The notes beneath the pieces are model-generated. The model was given only the letters and a program-made list of their open reading frames with translations, had not been told where the DNA came from and ran no database searches. This document shows, piece by piece, positions 32,165 to 44,459 of a DNA stretch of 64,000 bases (positions are counted from its first letter, which is position 1; every line of letters begins with the position of its first letter). A program made the translations under genes and the position numbers. The DNA is from Bolinopsis microptera (taxonomy: Eukaryota > Ctenophora > Tentaculata > Lobata > Bolinopsidae), in NCBI RefSeq assembly GCF_026151205.1, contig NC_087072.1:25013799-25077798 (forward strand). The letters are read 5' to 3'.

Positions 32165-35150
32165 CAGCTCACTCTGTCACTACTGACAGCTCACTCTGTC
32201 ACTACTGACAGCTCACTCTGTCACTATTGACAGCTCACTCTGTTACTACTGTCAGCTCACTCTGTCACTACTGACAGCTCACTCTGCCACTACTGACAGC
32301 TCACTCTGCCACTACTGACAGCTCACTCTGCCACTACTGACGGCTCACTCTGTCACTACTGACATGTCACTCTGCCACTACTGACAGCTCACTCTGTCAC
32401 TACTGACAGCTCACTCTGCCACTACTGACAGCTCACTCTGCCACTACTGACGATTCACTCTGTCACTATTAACAATTCACTCTGTCACTACTGACAGCTC
32501 ACTCTGTCACTACTGACAGCTCACTCTGTCACTACTGACAGCTCACTCTGTCACTACTGACAGCTCACTCTGTCACTACTGACAGCTCACTCTGTCACTA
32601 CTGACATGTCACTCTGCCACTACTGTCAGTTCACTCTGTCACTACTGACAGCTCACTCTGCCACTACTGACGGCTCACTCTGTCACTACTGACAGCTCAC
32701 TCTGCCACTACTGACAGCTCACTCTGCCACTACTGACGATTCACTCTGTCACTACTGTCAGTTCACTCTGTCACTACTGACAGCTCACTCTGCCACTACT
32801 GACGGCTCACTCTGTCACTACTGACAGCTCACTCTGCCACTACTGACAGCTCACTCTGCCACTACTGACGATTCACTCTGTCACTATTAACAATTCACTC
32901 TGTCACTACTGACAGCTCACTCTGTCACTACTGACAGCTCACTCTGCCACTACTGACGGCTCACTCTGTCACTACTGACAGCTCACTCTGCCACTACTGA
33001 CAGCTCACTCTGCCACTACTGACGATTCACTCTGTCACTATTAACAATTCACTCTGTCACTACTGACAGCTCACTCTGTCACTACTGACAGCTCACTCTG
33101 TCACTACTGACAGCTCACTCTGTCACTACTGACAGCTCACTCTATCACTACTGACAGCTCACTCTGTCACTACTGACAGCTCACTCTGTCACTACTGACA
33201 GCTCACTCTGCCACTACTGACGGCTCACTCTGTCACTACTGACAGCTCACTCTGTCACTACTGACAGCTCACTCTGTCACTACTGACAGCTCACTCTGTC
33301 ACTACTGACAGCTCACTCTGTTACTACTGTCAGCTCACTCTGTCACTACTGACATGTCACTCTGTCACTACTGACGGCTCACTCTGCCACTACTGACAGC
33401 TCACTCTGTCACTACTGACAGCTCACTCTGTCACTACTGACAGCTCACTCTGCCAATACTGACGGCTCACTCTGTCACTACTGACAGCTCACTCTGTCAC
33501 TACTGACAGCTCACTTTGTTACTACTGACAGCTCACTCTGTTACTACTGACAGCTCACTCTGCCACTACTGACAGCTCACTCTATCACTACTGACAGCTC
33601 ACTCTGTCACTACTGACAGCTCACTCTGTCACTACTGACAGCTCACTCTGTCACTACTGACAGCTCACTCTGTCACTACTGACAGCTCACTCTGTCACTA
33701 CTGACAGCTCACTCTGTCACTACTGACGGCTCACTCTGTCACTACTGACAGCTCACTCTGTCACTACTGACAGCTCACTCTGCCAATACTGACGGCTCAC
33801 TCTGTCACTACTGACAGCTCACTCTGTCACTACTGACAGCTCACTTTGTTACTACTGACAGCTCACTCTGTTACTACTGACAGCTCACTCTGCCACTACT
33901 GACAGCTCACTCTATCACTACTGACAGCTCACTCTGTCACTACTGACAGCTCACTCTGTCACTACTGACAGCTCACTCTGCCAATACTGACGGCTCACTC
34001 TGTCACTACTGACAGCTCACTCTATCACTACTGACAGCTCACTCTGTCACTACTGACAGCTCACTCTGTCACTACTGACAGCTCACTCTGTCACTACTGA
34101 CAGCTCACTCTGTCACTACTGACAGCTCACTCTGCCACTACTGACAATTCACTCTGTCACTACTGACAGCTCACTCTGTCACTACTGACAGCTCACTCTG
34201 TCACTACTGACAGCTCACTCTGTCACTACTGACAGCTCACTCTGTCACTACTGACAGCTCACTCTGCCACTACTGACAATTCACTCTGCCACTACTGACA
34301 ATTCACTCTGTCACTACTGACGGCTCACTCTGTCACTACTGACAGCTCACTCTGTCACTACTGACAGCTCACTCTGCCACTACTGACAATTCACTCTGTC
34401 ACTACTGACGGCTCACTCTGTCACTACTGACGGCTCACTCTGTCACTACTGACAGCTCACTCTGTCACTACTGACAGCTCACTTTGTTACTACTGACAGC
34501 TCACTCTGTTACTACTGACAGCTCACTCTGTCACTACTGACAGCTCACTCTGTCACTACTGACAGCTCACTCTGTCACTACTGACAGCTCACTCTATCAC
34601 TACTGACGGCTCACTCTGTCACTACTGACAGCTCACTCTGCCACTACTGACGGCTCACTCTGTCACTACTGACAGCTCACTCTGTCACTACTGACAGCTC
34701 ACTCTGTCACTACTGACAGCTCACTCTGTCACTACTGACGGCTCACTCTGTCACTACTGACGGCTCACTCTGTCACTACTGACAGCTCACTCTGTCACTA
34801 CTGACAGCTCACTCTGTCACTACTGACAGCTCACTCTGTCACTACTGACAGCTCACTCTATCACTACTGACAGCTCACTCTGTCACTACTGACGGCTCAC
34901 TCTGTCACTACTGACAGCTCACTCTGTCACTACTGACAGCTCACTCTGCCAATACTGACGGCTCACTCTGTCACTACTGACAGCTCACTCTGTCACTACT
35001 GACAGCTCACTCTGTCACTACTGACAGCTCACTCTGTCACTACTGACAGCTCACTCTGTCACTACTGACAGCTCACTTTGTTACTACTGACAGCTCACTC
35101 TGCCACTACTGACAGCTCACTCTGCCACTACTGTCAGCTCACTCTATTTA
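32165..35150. repeat. 22-bp minisatellite, copy A (about 136 units)
   Basis: Each unit contains CTCACTCTG followed by TCACTACTGACAG. Variants (GCCACTACTG, TTACTACTG, GACGGCTC, GACGATTC, TATCACTAC) are arranged in repeating blocks: the GACGATTC...TATTAACAATTC block appears near 32450, 32870 and 33020, and the TTTGTTACTACTG block near 33510, 33850 and 34480, so larger segments were duplicated in place. Most units carry a TGTCA-CTAC-TGACA inverted repeat. The related array in B is 50797-52523. Confidence 0.97.
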
Positions 35151-35969
35151 CAAATCCAGCTATTTAATAAGAGGATAGATGACTTACATCATATAACCTG
35201 CTCACGTTAATTTTTGTTAGAATAGAACACTGAAAATATTAATAAACTAAACCTAGTCTGAAAAAGGTTTCAAACTTGAAAATTTATATCGATACCAATA
35301 TTAGTATTATGAAAATGAAATGTTTTACTGTTTTAGTACACGCTTATTCAGCTTTAGTAAATCACAGTAAATCGCATACGTCCTTAGTTAAAGTTCGAAC
35401 ATAGTGCGGTTACAGACGGCCACCTAATATAAAATCCCTTAGTATATCAGAAATAAAAATTAAGATGTTGCTGATATCCTCGTTCTGCTTTTAAAGTACT
35501 GTTGTGTGAGAGCACGTGCAATGCTGATGCACGTGCAAGCAACGGAGCACGGCACTACACACGTGTGCACAATAAGTAGAATGCTTCTGGGTACAATGAG
35601 ATGGCTAAAAAGCAGCTTCTAATTCAATTTAAAAAATTCCTCCGCTCTTACCATTTTATATTTTCTACTATATGGTCCATTTAAGATGCCCTGTTCCTGT
35701 GAATCTTCTTTCCTGTGGATCAGGTGCACTCTCAATTTAATTCGACTATAATAAGATAGTATTTTTATGGCACTATAGCTTTCATTATTGAGCATATATT
35801 ATTCAACTTTTTTAATAGTCTGAAACCCAATCTGATCATATAAAAAAGCCAAATAAGCAGCTAGCTGGCAGCTGGTTATCAAGCTTTTTATTTCTCGGCA
35901 ACTCCTTACTAGTCCCCATGACCGGCGAGATAATTTGCCTTTTAATAATCAATAATGTACGATGGAAAA
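35151..35969. other. duplicated non-coding DNA
   Basis: Shared with copy B at ~52910-53735, almost identical. It includes GCACGTGCAATGCTGATGCACGTGC (35514-35538), an inverted pair of GCACGTGC boxes. No gene seen. Confidence 0.5.
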
Positions 35970-36395
35970 TTTAATAATGCACTTCGAGTTCTTACAACTT
36001 ATATATAGTTGACATACGTTGCATGCCACTTTTCGCAAGCGAAACGCACGCCACCGAAGGCGTAACATGTTTCAATTATATAGTATGTGACTTGTTTGTA
36101 GTAGTATGTGACTAGTTTGTAGCTCCTAGTCCTAAATCTATGTTAAACTTAAAATATCTTCTGTTATTTTTCTTTTCGTTATATACATTATTCTCACGAT
36201 GAGTCGCTATTTTATTAGCCTTCTAACATTTGAAAATATAAATATGGATTTTACCATGTAGCTCTATTAGATATGAATTGTTTTGTAGGAACCCACAAGT
36301 TTTTTCAAATAATTGAGGCTCTTACGGGCAAAAAAGCGTGTTTTCAGCTGTATATAACTTCATCTAGACCTGGAATAATGGAGTTACATACCTAG
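35970..36395. repeat. dispersed repeat family 'GTATGTGACTTG', unit 3
   Basis: Third unit of the family described at 29170, ending in ATAATGGAGTTACATACCTAG. Present also in copy B at 53735-54150. Confidence 0.8.
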
Positions 36396-36560
36396 ATTCA
36401 CACATCTTTGATTTTATTCATGGCTTTTTGTGTACACTTTACGTACTTTTAAAACACAGCGCACTTTTGGCTTCAAGCACGAAATGACATAAATTAACGC
36501 ACGAAAAAATCATAACGCACTTTACTTGCAAAATTGACGCATATATACATATCATACCTA

Positions 36561-37347
36561 CATATTGTTACATGGTAATGTCTCCCTCCTAGTCGTTGGA
36601 GTGGCCTGCATCACACACATCGCGTTGGCGGCGTAACATATGTCTCCACTGTACTCGGTTGGTAGCCAGAGCTTCTGTTGTGTTGTTTTCGATGTTTTCA
36701 ACACCTGTAAACTTAGCAGCATCTTTGAGTACACCGGCCTTCCAGTTCTTACGGGGTCTGCCCCTTGACCTCTTTCCATAATTTGGCTTCCAGTTCAACA
36801 GAAACCTCAGTAGTCTAGAGTCTGGCATTCTTACTAATACTACATGTCTAAACCAACGCAGCCTGGCAGCGCTGATGAAAGTCTCAACTGACTTGATGAC
36901 AATGATGCCAGTCCTCCTAAGAACTTCTTCGTTGGACATATGAAAGAGCCATTTAATCCTAATGATCCTTCTTAGGGAGGTCTGATGGAAAACCTCGAAG
37001 CTTTTCATTTTTTTGTGGTGTTCCAGACTTCAGCTCCATACAACAAGATGGTGAGGACAGCAGCCTTATACTTATAGATCCTGATCTTGGTTGGAGTCTT
37101 TATAGTTCTGCTATTCCAAATGTTCCAGAGCTGATTAAAGGCACCATTAGCCTTCTGGGTACGGACATCCTGGTCTCTGTTGATCGTCTCATCCCCACTG
37201 ATAGTTGCACCCAGGTAGACAATCACAAAGTTACTAACCTGCTCAACGGGATCACCCCAACCGACAGCTCAATACAGTCATCCTTGATGAAACTGAAAGG
37301 TCGCTGAGAGGTGCACTTGCTTACAGCCATGTATTGGGTCTTCTTTG
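36561..37347 (-). pseudogene. 5'-truncated LINE: C-terminal end of RT ORF (copy A)
   Basis: The minus strand reads QYMAVSKCTSQRPFSF, then (after a frameshift near 37250) VSNFVIVYLGATISGDETIN, GAFNQLWNIWNSRTIK, VLTILLYGAEVW and, in a second frame, KSFEVFHQTSLRRIIRIKW, RLRWFRHVVLVRMPDSRL and RGRPRKNW. This is the thumb and C-terminal region shared by I/RTE/CR1-group LINE ORF2s (YLG, LLYGAE.W, FH...LR.I..I.W, GRPR..W). CATATCATACCTA occurs at 36548-36560 and 37348-37360, a 13-bp target-site duplication that fixes both ends: a 787-bp insertion truncated at the 5' end. Frameshifted, non-functional. Confidence 0.88.
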
Positions 37348-37870
37348 CATATCATACCTAGGTTAGTCCTAATAGTAATTATAACATTCATTCAGCATTA
37401 AACATTTGTTAACACCAGTGGGAGATCAGGAGTTATTACTTATTACACCACATTAATTGAACGCTGGAGGTCCTAGCGTTCATCTTAATGTCCGTTCAAT
37501 TAAAGTCTGTCCGTTTGAGGTCCGTCCAAGTAAAAGATGGGATTTTTCCAAAATCATTCCACTGCAAACTCATGTTTAGGATATGACAACTTTTTAATTT
37601 CAGTCAATCGTAATTTCTATCATCGGATTCAGACTACCTTATTGGACCTTATTTGGACGGACATTACATGAACGGACATAATTATGAACGGACATTAATA
37701 TAAACGCTCGAAGGCATTCAAAACCATCAAAAATCCGAATTTTTTCAATTTTTTGACGTTTTTTTAATTTCAGCAAATGATTTTTAAATCCATTTTTATA
37801 CAGTAAGTAAGAAAAGCTGTCATTAAGCAGTAAAAATGTTAAAATATGTGTACATGATCAGTGTCTAATA

Positions 37871-38055
37871 TCACATATCATCTTCATCAAATGGGTTTTC
37901 GTGCATGAAATAGTCCATGCTTAAACAAGCATCAGTGATTTCTAGCTTTATGGAAACCTTTTTTTATCAAACTACCCCGGTCCTGCATTTCAGTGTTAAC
38001 TTTTACAAGCCGAATTTCGGCGTGAAGTGGTTTTATCTTGACAACTTTAGGTTAA

Positions 38056-38103
<48 letters not shown>

Positions 38104-38897
38104 GGGGTTCACCCTGATTTTTTTGTGAAACTTGGTTTCGAGATAGCAGTTGACCAACAAACTAGGACCAGTGACCGAACTTTTGAGGGGGTCCCGGACC
38201 CTAACCGCCGAACGGTGCCCGCGGGGCAGCCACGCCCATATTTGGTCCAAATTAGGCCCAATTTAGCCAAATACCCTGAACATGCCCAAAATCCAGATTT
38301 TAGGTGCTCTTCTTGTAGCTAGTGGTTCCCTGAACTCGTATAATTTGCACTGCTAAATTTAGAATTTGGCCGCCAAATTTTTTTAAAGGCCTAACTCAAA
38401 ATTCTGTCCCAAAACTTAAGGTCATGAGACAATTCTACGTTGATTCTGAAAATTTCATGAAGAAATATTGAAACCCTATTGAGTTCTATTGTTTTGAGCG
38501 AAGTCAGTTTTGCAAATATCGCGAACTGAGATATGGGCAATTTTGTTCATTTTTTGCGATTATTTGAACACAGAATCCACAGTTAGGTAGATACAGAGCT
38601 GATAATCATAAATAATGTGTAGTATAAGCTCACCTTCCATATAAAGTTGGTTTCATTCAAAAATATTGACATTTGACCAATTTCTGGGCCAAAATCGATC
38701 AAATTTGGTGCGTATGCCCAAATATGGTCATATGGTTTTTTGCTCATAACTCAGTCATTTTTGTACAATCTTGATGAAAATTCATATACGAGTTCAGGGA
38801 ACCACTAGCTACAAGTAGAGCACCTAAAAGCAGGATTTTGGGCATGTTCAGGGTATTTGGCTAAATTTGGCCTAATTTGGACCAAAAAATCAGGGTG

Positions 38898-38939
<42 letters not shown>

Positions 38940-39235
38940 TTAACCTTAACATCACGTGGAGCTTTCCTAGCACTGTTTCATTACCTATCCTCAGTAATAT
39001 GAACTATAACAACGTTTGACAATGTCCTTGGCAACACGATTTACCGTAATATCTAGAGGCTGGAACAAGTTTGTCATGTTGGCGGGGACTAGCTCATGAA
39101 CTATGTTGTTGAGTGCCATAATTTCGTTGACTTTTTCCGCCAAGTGACCCTTGAAAACATCATATACTAGTAGAGTTTTCTGTGCCTCCGGCAGACCAAG
39201 GAGAACCTTTCCGTCGTTAACTTACGGCACAATAA
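37871..39235 (-). pseudogene. pogo/Tigger-like transposase C-terminal half (copy A, split by 884-bp insertion)
   Basis: Reading on the minus strand from ~39235: LLGLPEAQKTLLVYDVFKGH, LNNIVHELVPANMTNLFQ, QPLDITVNRVAKDIV, then near 38040 the segment KIKPLHA and ending at NPFDEDDM-stop (37871-37873). The Asp in YDVF and the Asp in QPLD are the visible catalytic positions of the DDE_1 domain. The frame carries a stop just before NDGKV and small shifts, and is interrupted at TTAA by the element at 38056-38939. The N-terminal half of the transposase is missing. Confidence 0.75.
38056..38939. mobile_element. 884-bp TTAA-flanked MITE with poly-G/poly-C ends
   Basis: TTAA at 38052-38055 and 38940-38943 flanks an element starting with 47 G and ending with 40 C. 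Copy B has a single TTAA here (55810-55813), as does the related locus at 11430-11433, so the insertion and its 4-bp duplication are proven by the empty site. TTAA duplication is the hallmark of piggyBac-type (or Kolobok) transposons. Long inverted arms follow the homopolymers (TTCACCCTGATTTTTT, CCAAATACCCTGAACATGCC). No transposase. Relative at 8815-9999. Confidence 0.92.
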
Positions 39236-39539
39236 TAAAAATATAAAGTTTTCATAGTTGTCATATTCTGGACAAAAAGTTCGAAATGGAAAAATTTTTG
39301 AAAAAATTTCAACGGACTTTAACTTGGACGGACATTAATTGAACGGACTTTATTTGAACGGACATTAAGATGAACGCTAGGGCCTCCAGCGTCCATGTAA
39401 TGTCCGTCCAAATAATGTCCGATAAGGTAAACTATATTATTGGATCAATGAAATACGAGTTATTATACAATTTAGATATTTTAAGTATCACATTATGGCA
39501 TGATCACTTTCTTGATCTTCGGCTTCCTCGTTCACCTCT

Positions 39540-39712
39540 TCGGAGTTATTGTTTACCTCCACATCTTTTAACAGTTTACACTGAAATGCAGGACCGAGAT
39601 GGTCGAATAAAAAATTTTTTTAAAAAAATCAGGTATTACTGATATAATGCTTTTTTAAACACGGAATATTTAATGCACGATAACCCATTTGAGGAAGATG
39701 ACCTGTGATATG
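39540..39712 (+). pseudogene. pogo-like transposase tail fragment, plus strand
   Basis: Reads VYTEMQDRDGRIK and, in another frame, MHDNPFEEDDL-stop (39712 region). This parallels the VNTEMQDR...NPFDEDDM tail found on the minus strand at 37871, but is diverged and in the opposite orientation, so it comes from a second related element. Duplicated in copy B at ~56405-56572. Confidence 0.5.
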
Positions 39713-39815
39713 ATCATCAAATCTGGTCATATTTCGTATCAGTTGTTTTTACACAACTTTCGTAATCATAGATATTTTGACATTTTCAAATAAGGTCCGA
39801 TAAGGTATTCATTTA

Positions 39816-39979
39816 TCACATGCCTTCTCGTGCGATATCAAAACTTTCGCCGACGAGGCTTGCCAAGTTATCAAAAGTTTCGATAACTTGCCGAGGGTTA
39901 TTATATCGACATTTTCAATTTTCAAACACGAGGCTTGCCGAGTTTTGAAAATGTTGATATCGCATGAGAAGGCATGTGA
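39816..39979. mobile_element. 164-bp PIF/Harbinger-like MITE (copy A)
   Basis: Termini TCACATGCCTTCTC and its complement GAGAAGGCATGTGA, flanked by TTA on both sides (39813-39815, 39980-39982). A 3-bp TTA/TAA duplication is typical of PIF/Harbinger elements. A second internal inverted pair (CGAGGCTTGCC) is present. Confidence 0.75.
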
Positions 39980-39982
39980 TTA

Positions 39983-41263
39983 AATTTAATGTTTTAATAC
40001 ACTTTCTTTGGAGCCAAATTTTGCCCGGAAAGCAGAATTTGACTAGACGTTGGTTATGAATCCCACCAAAGCAAAACTAGACATGTCGAACTTAATTATG
40101 TTTATAATGTCCAAGCTATGAATAGCTCTCATTAGGTTAGTATTTCGGAACTGGAAGTGGAAGGAAGGCACACAACCATTATGCTGACTTGGCTGCCACT
40201 CAGGGGCGCGAACTCCTCACGTCGCTCATGAGGAAAGTCTAAACAGGAATACATCATCGTTCATGACAGGCAGTGTTGAGACCTACCTTCCTTGAACTAA
40301 ACAGTGCTGGCAAAGCTTCTTAAATTACGAGCATGCTTTGTTGCCTACTTTTCTTTGAGAAGCTCAATTAATACTCGCGGTAGATTACTGGCGTCCGGTC
40401 GTATTGTTTATACTTGTAGATTTAATGGCACCCACTATTGGCACCTGCTATTGTTTGGCATCCACCATTGGTTATACTTGCCCCTGTTAAATAACTGCAG
40501 ACCAGAAGAGACTTGAGGAATCAAGGGACAGCAGTCTTCACGCCAAAAGTCTTCGCACCAAACAATGAGCTGACAAATTCCTGAGATACCAACAGTTGAG
40601 CTATATGAACAGTAAACATTGATCTATAGATATTTTGAAATCTTTAATTACTGCTTAACAGCTGCCTTTCTTGCTCATTGTATGAAAAATTAATTTACAA
40701 ATTATCTGCTAAAATTTTAAAAACGCAAAAAAAAGATGAAAAAATTTGGATATTTGACGGTTTTGAAATTTGAATGCCTTTGAGCATGGGTAGTTATCGC
40801 ATGGGTAGTTATCACATGGGTAAATTACATTATATTAGCGTAAACGAGAATGAGAGAACAACTATTACATAATGGACATTTATAACATAATCATGGGAGA
40901 ATAATATTTCTTAATTGATTTAGTTTTACTTTGCAGCTCAGTCATCAGTACTTAATTTTAATCAGGGCTTGAAACTGGCTGGAGGGGGTTCGTAATCCCC
41001 CAGTACAGCAAACCTGTGCTTCATTTGTTAATGTTCTAAAAATTTATGTAAGTTGTTAATGATAATAATAATATAACGAACCGCTTTGATTTTATTTTCC
41101 AGATCCAAGTACCCAATTATAGATCTCAAAACTGAGTTGCATAATCGATTTTTGCAGTCTGACCATGTCTAACTCAAATTTTGAATTACAACCATTACAT
41201 TGCTGTTCACTTTTTAAGCTATAATTTTACGTTTTGTCCATTTTTGTCATTTTAACGTTGCAG
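39983..41263. other. 5' flank of transporter gene A
   Basis: Conserved in copy B (56840-58127). A TTTAACGTTGCAG acceptor at ~41251-41263 precedes the first coding exon, so at least one upstream non-coding exon is likely, but I cannot locate it. A 70-codon frame at 40304-40516 is kept in both copies, yet has no recognisable domain. No TATA box or promoter can be assigned. Confidence 0.5.
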
Positions 41264-41281
41264 AATCTTGTACCAGGAAAT

Positions 41282-43008
41282 ATGGTATTGGAGGTGGACC
41301 CAATTCGGAAGAATCAGAGGAGTGTTGATGATCTTATTGAGGAGTTAGTTGAGCACCGGACATGGAAATATACACTTATGGTCTTGTATATTTCCATCGC
41401 TCAGGTTTACGCCGCTACCAGTTCCTTCGTTACTACATTCGCAGGTACTGAAATTACTCTCATTACAATTTTAAAATCATACTGAATATTATCTAAATAA
41501 GCTATCTACTTAAATACTATTATGGAATTATAATCATTCCGATCTAATGATAACCTAATCGAGCTAATTCAGGAATGGACCCAGAGCCCGGGGATATTTG
41601 GTCCTGTATATCTGAAAAATGCAAGAATTTGACGACAGATAATACCACATTACTGGAAATGTTTCCTTGCGATATCACCGAACTTTTGGATGGAAAAGAA
41701 GAGCTGGTTTTTGGACCGTCGGACATAAAATGGCATCTTCAGCGCACCTCATTTTCAGCAGATTTAGATTTGTACTGCGATGTTGGATCACGAAGTGCAC
41801 AAAAAACGCTCATAGATTCCATGTTCTTCGTAGGATCTCTGCTTGGACTCGTAACTGGAGGTTATGTGTGGGACAATATTGGGAGAGTGAATTCAGCGAG
41901 GGTATCTGTTTTGGTCACCGTCATTGCGCATCTGGTGGGAACGTGGTGCCATAATTACAGTATCCTCCTTGCGATCAGATTCTTCACTGGTTTCGGAGAT
42001 TTCGTGACTTTCACTGGAACATACATACTAATGATGGAACTGACGGGAATCAAGTACCGAACCTCTGTGAATGCTTTTCAGGGCCTAACATGGGTACTTG
42101 GCTATCCATTTTTAATAGCGACCGGATATTTAAATTACGATTGGAACTACATGTTCCTAACAACGGCGATCCTAGCTCTTGTCTGTAATCTTCACGTCTA
42201 TGTGTTTCTGATCGAGTCACCACGGTTTCACCTCGTCAATAACGATATGAAGGCAGCAAAGAAATCGCTGAAAGCGCTAGCTGCTTTGACTACAGCTGAT
42301 CTGGACGTAGATGAAATTGAGATTGTAGATACGGAGAAGGTGAATGATAGGAAACAGACTTTCATCCAGCAGCTGAAAGACCTGTGGACTTACCCAGTAC
42401 TTCTTAAGGAGGGCTTATGCCTGGCACCTCTCTGGTTCTGTATTAATATGTTCTACTACGGATTTAACTTTGCATGGGATATGATATTGCCTTCGGCTAG
42501 CCTTTACCTTGGGTTTGTGATGGGAGGAGTTGGAGAGGCTATAGCGTGTTGTCTAAGTATGCCAGTGATACAGTTCCTGGGCAGGAGAAGGGCCATGATT
42601 GTCTTCCAGTGTCTTTCGGCCCTGGTGTTCCTGATTGCAATAGCGGATGTGGATTTAGGCAACGATTGGGGATTGGATAGTGTTTTGTCTCTGATAGGTT
42701 TGACGACCGTGAGCATCTGTTTCTCTAATGTCTACCTGTGGACGTCAGAGATTGCGCCGACATCCCACCGAGGACTTGCTTATACTCTCGGGTCAGGATT
42801 AGGTAAGTTTGGAGGCTTTGCCGGACCCTATGTCTTCAACAATCTGGGTCCAGCAACAACCAGAGCAGTTCCGTGGATACTCCTTGCTGTGCTTTCGCTT
42901 CTCTGTGCTTTGGCAGCAGTTTTCTTAATTGAGACGGGGGACAAGGAATTAACTCATGTGCCTGCAGAAGTTCAGGAGCGAAGAAAGGGGTTCAGATATA
43001 GGATCTAG
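41282..43008 (+). CDS. SLC22-type organic ion transporter, gene A
   Basis: Two coding exons: 41264(ATG 41282)-41444 and 41573-43008, joined over a 128-bp GT-AG intron (CAG|GTACTG ... TTCAG|GA); product 532 aa. It is a 12-helix MFS transporter of the SLC22 (organic cation/anion) type: TM1 at ~29-52; a long extracellular loop with Cys residues and two N-glycosylation sites (KNLT, DNTT); the MFS signature GGYVWDNIGR after TM2; IESPRFHL after TM6; a charged cytoplasmic loop; GRRRAMI; and TSEIAPTSHRG...GKFGGFAGP near TM10-11. Length matches the family (~530-560). Substrate cannot be predicted. Exon 1 starts at an acceptor, implying a 5' UTR exon. A near-identical intact paralogue is at 58146-59872. 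Confidence 0.9.
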
Positions 43009-44099
43009 TGGACACTGAAAGTGAACATGAACAGGTAGCTTCATTTTGGTACATTAGTGCAGTAAGAAAAGAACTGATTTTTAAACATAAAGGGTTATGA
43101 ATTAGTGTACAATAGAGAGTATCGTTTGCATGCTTAGGATTATGTTCGTATCAACGGAACCCTCTCTGGAGTCTATCTGTAAACAGGGGAGATAGCATCT
43201 GGTGTTCTGCCAGAATTTTACCAAGAGGCAGGCACAGGATCGCGGCTCCTTCGACAACTTCTACAACTTTGGCTGTTATCGCTGCTAACTGCTCATGATG
43301 TAGAGGAACAGAGAAAGGGCTGAAAGAACCATCTAATATTGAAGAAACGTTAAACTTAATGACTTATACTTACAATCAAACTTTTAAAAACTCTTATAAA
43401 CTTTTTCTTTAACAGTAGTTATACTTATAGTACTAGTAGTAGTAGTAGTAATTTTAAAATTATAATTCGAGATCTTGTTTTTTATTTTTACACTTATAGT
43501 TATACCCACTGACCGATAAACTCCGACTACCACCTATCTACCTCCCTGAGCAAAGTCCCCATCCCCTTCAACTAATTCAGCTCGGATAATCTTAAATTGG
43601 AAACTAATCTCATCTGAAAAATATTAGAGTGTGATAATAGTATTGCTGGACATTTTATTTTAACTGTTCAGTACCTTAACTTTGAGTACCTCAACCGTGT
43701 CCTGTGGCTGTGCCATCCACAGTGAGCTCATTAATATAATAATATAATTGGTCATTCAAGAAAAATTCAGTCAAAACAGTAAATCATGTGTTGCGAAAAG
43801 CTGAAATCTGAAAATTTCTTAAGCTATAATAGGACATTTCAAAATATCAATTCCTTTCGTCAAAGTTTTTTCCGGATATTCAGCTTCCGCAGTTATACCA
43901 CACTTTTATTACCTTATCACTTATATTTTCCGGCCTTTCTATATTTGAATTTCTAACAACCGGTAATTCCGGTCCGGCAATTAAATCCGGCTAACCGGAT
44001 AATAGATTGATATATCCGGAAAAATTCCGTCCGGCAGCCAAAACACATGACATTATAAAACTCATAAAAGCCCATGCATGGCGCTCAATGCTCATAGTC
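43009..44099. other. 3' flank of transporter gene A
   Basis: Duplicated at 59873-60957 with few differences. Contains a short (AGT)n run at ~43430-43450 and clustered CCGG-rich motifs at ~43930-44030 (GGTAATTCCGGTCCGG). No canonical AATAAA signal close to the stop codon. Confidence 0.5.
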
Positions 44100-44385
44100 A
44101 TTTCCCTGCGGTTTCTTTGCGTTCGCGACTATACCCGTTTGCGATGCCACTGTGTGGACGTAGCTGTGATAAATCTTACATCCTCTTAAAGTACATGCTC
44201 TAACTCGGACATCGCAAGCTTAATCAGTTCTGGGGACTGTTCCTGGGTAGAGTTATGAAGGTTTAAAGCTTTCGTGCCGCGCAATCGCCCCAAAATGGCT
44301 AAACATGTGCACCGTCGAAGAATAACTTTGCGCAGGGAATGCGCAAGGTCTACAATATGGTAGTTAATATTGATTTTCGACCTCC

Positions 44386-44457
44386 AGCAGGATAGCCTAG
44401 TTCGCTAAGCAGGCGATTGGCTGTGGTAGCTGAGGGTTCAAATCCCTGTCTAGACTT
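44386..44457 (+). ncRNA. tRNA-like sequence (tRNA pseudogene or SINE head)
   Basis: An A-box-like TAGCCTAGTTCGCTAAG and a perfect B box GGTTCAAATCC are spaced as in a tRNA. GCCT/AGGC can form a D stem and AGGG/CCCT a T stem. The acceptor and anticodon stems pair poorly, so this is not a convincing functional tRNA; a tRNA-derived SINE or pseudogene is more likely. It lies just outside copy A and has no counterpart in copy B. Confidence 0.4.
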
Positions 44458-44459
44458 TA

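Larger units (their letters stand above)
37445..39808. mobile_element. nest of TA-flanked GTCCGT-ended elements (copy A)
   Basis: Repeated termini with GGACGGACATTA, GAACGGACATTA and GTCCGATAAGG: an outer element fragment at 37445-37633, an inner element beginning TA-CCTTATTGGACC at 37633, inverted ends at ~39300-39428, and another end at 39785-39805 (AAATAAGGTCCGATAAGG). Transposase remnants lie inside. Same layout in copy B at 55205-56664. Confidence 0.75.
28864..44099. repeat. segmental duplication, copy A
   Basis: Colinear with 48515-60957 (copy B). Shared in order: dispersed repeats, 22-bp minisatellite, unique ~35.15-36.5 kb sequence, LINE tail, pogo-like nest, PIF-like MITE, transporter gene and 3' flank. 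Apart from indels, identity looks very high: the transporter intron is identical over 128 bp. A-only material: 30350-32160 including the CAAA array, and the 884-bp TTAA element. Divergence of the copies at the right edge occurs just after TAGTCATTT (~44099). Confidence 0.93.

Noticed and set aside
32165-35150. CRISPR array
   Set aside because: The 22-bp units are contiguous with no variable spacers, and the context is eukaryotic; this is a minisatellite.
35514-35538. Inverted GCACGTGC boxes as an E-box regulatory site
   Set aside because: CACGTG palindromes are present, but no gene start is near and no other evidence supports regulation.
37917-38322. Poly-Gly and poly-Pro ORFs at 38 kb
   Set aside because: Translation of the poly-G terminus of the TTAA element.
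40304-40516. 70-codon ORF conserved in both duplication copies
   Set aside because: Conservation is explained by the recent duplication; no domain, no start context and no splice evidence.
41667-41954. 95-codon frame inside transporter exon 2 (and its twin at 58531)
   Set aside because: Out-of-frame shadow of the SLC22 coding exon.
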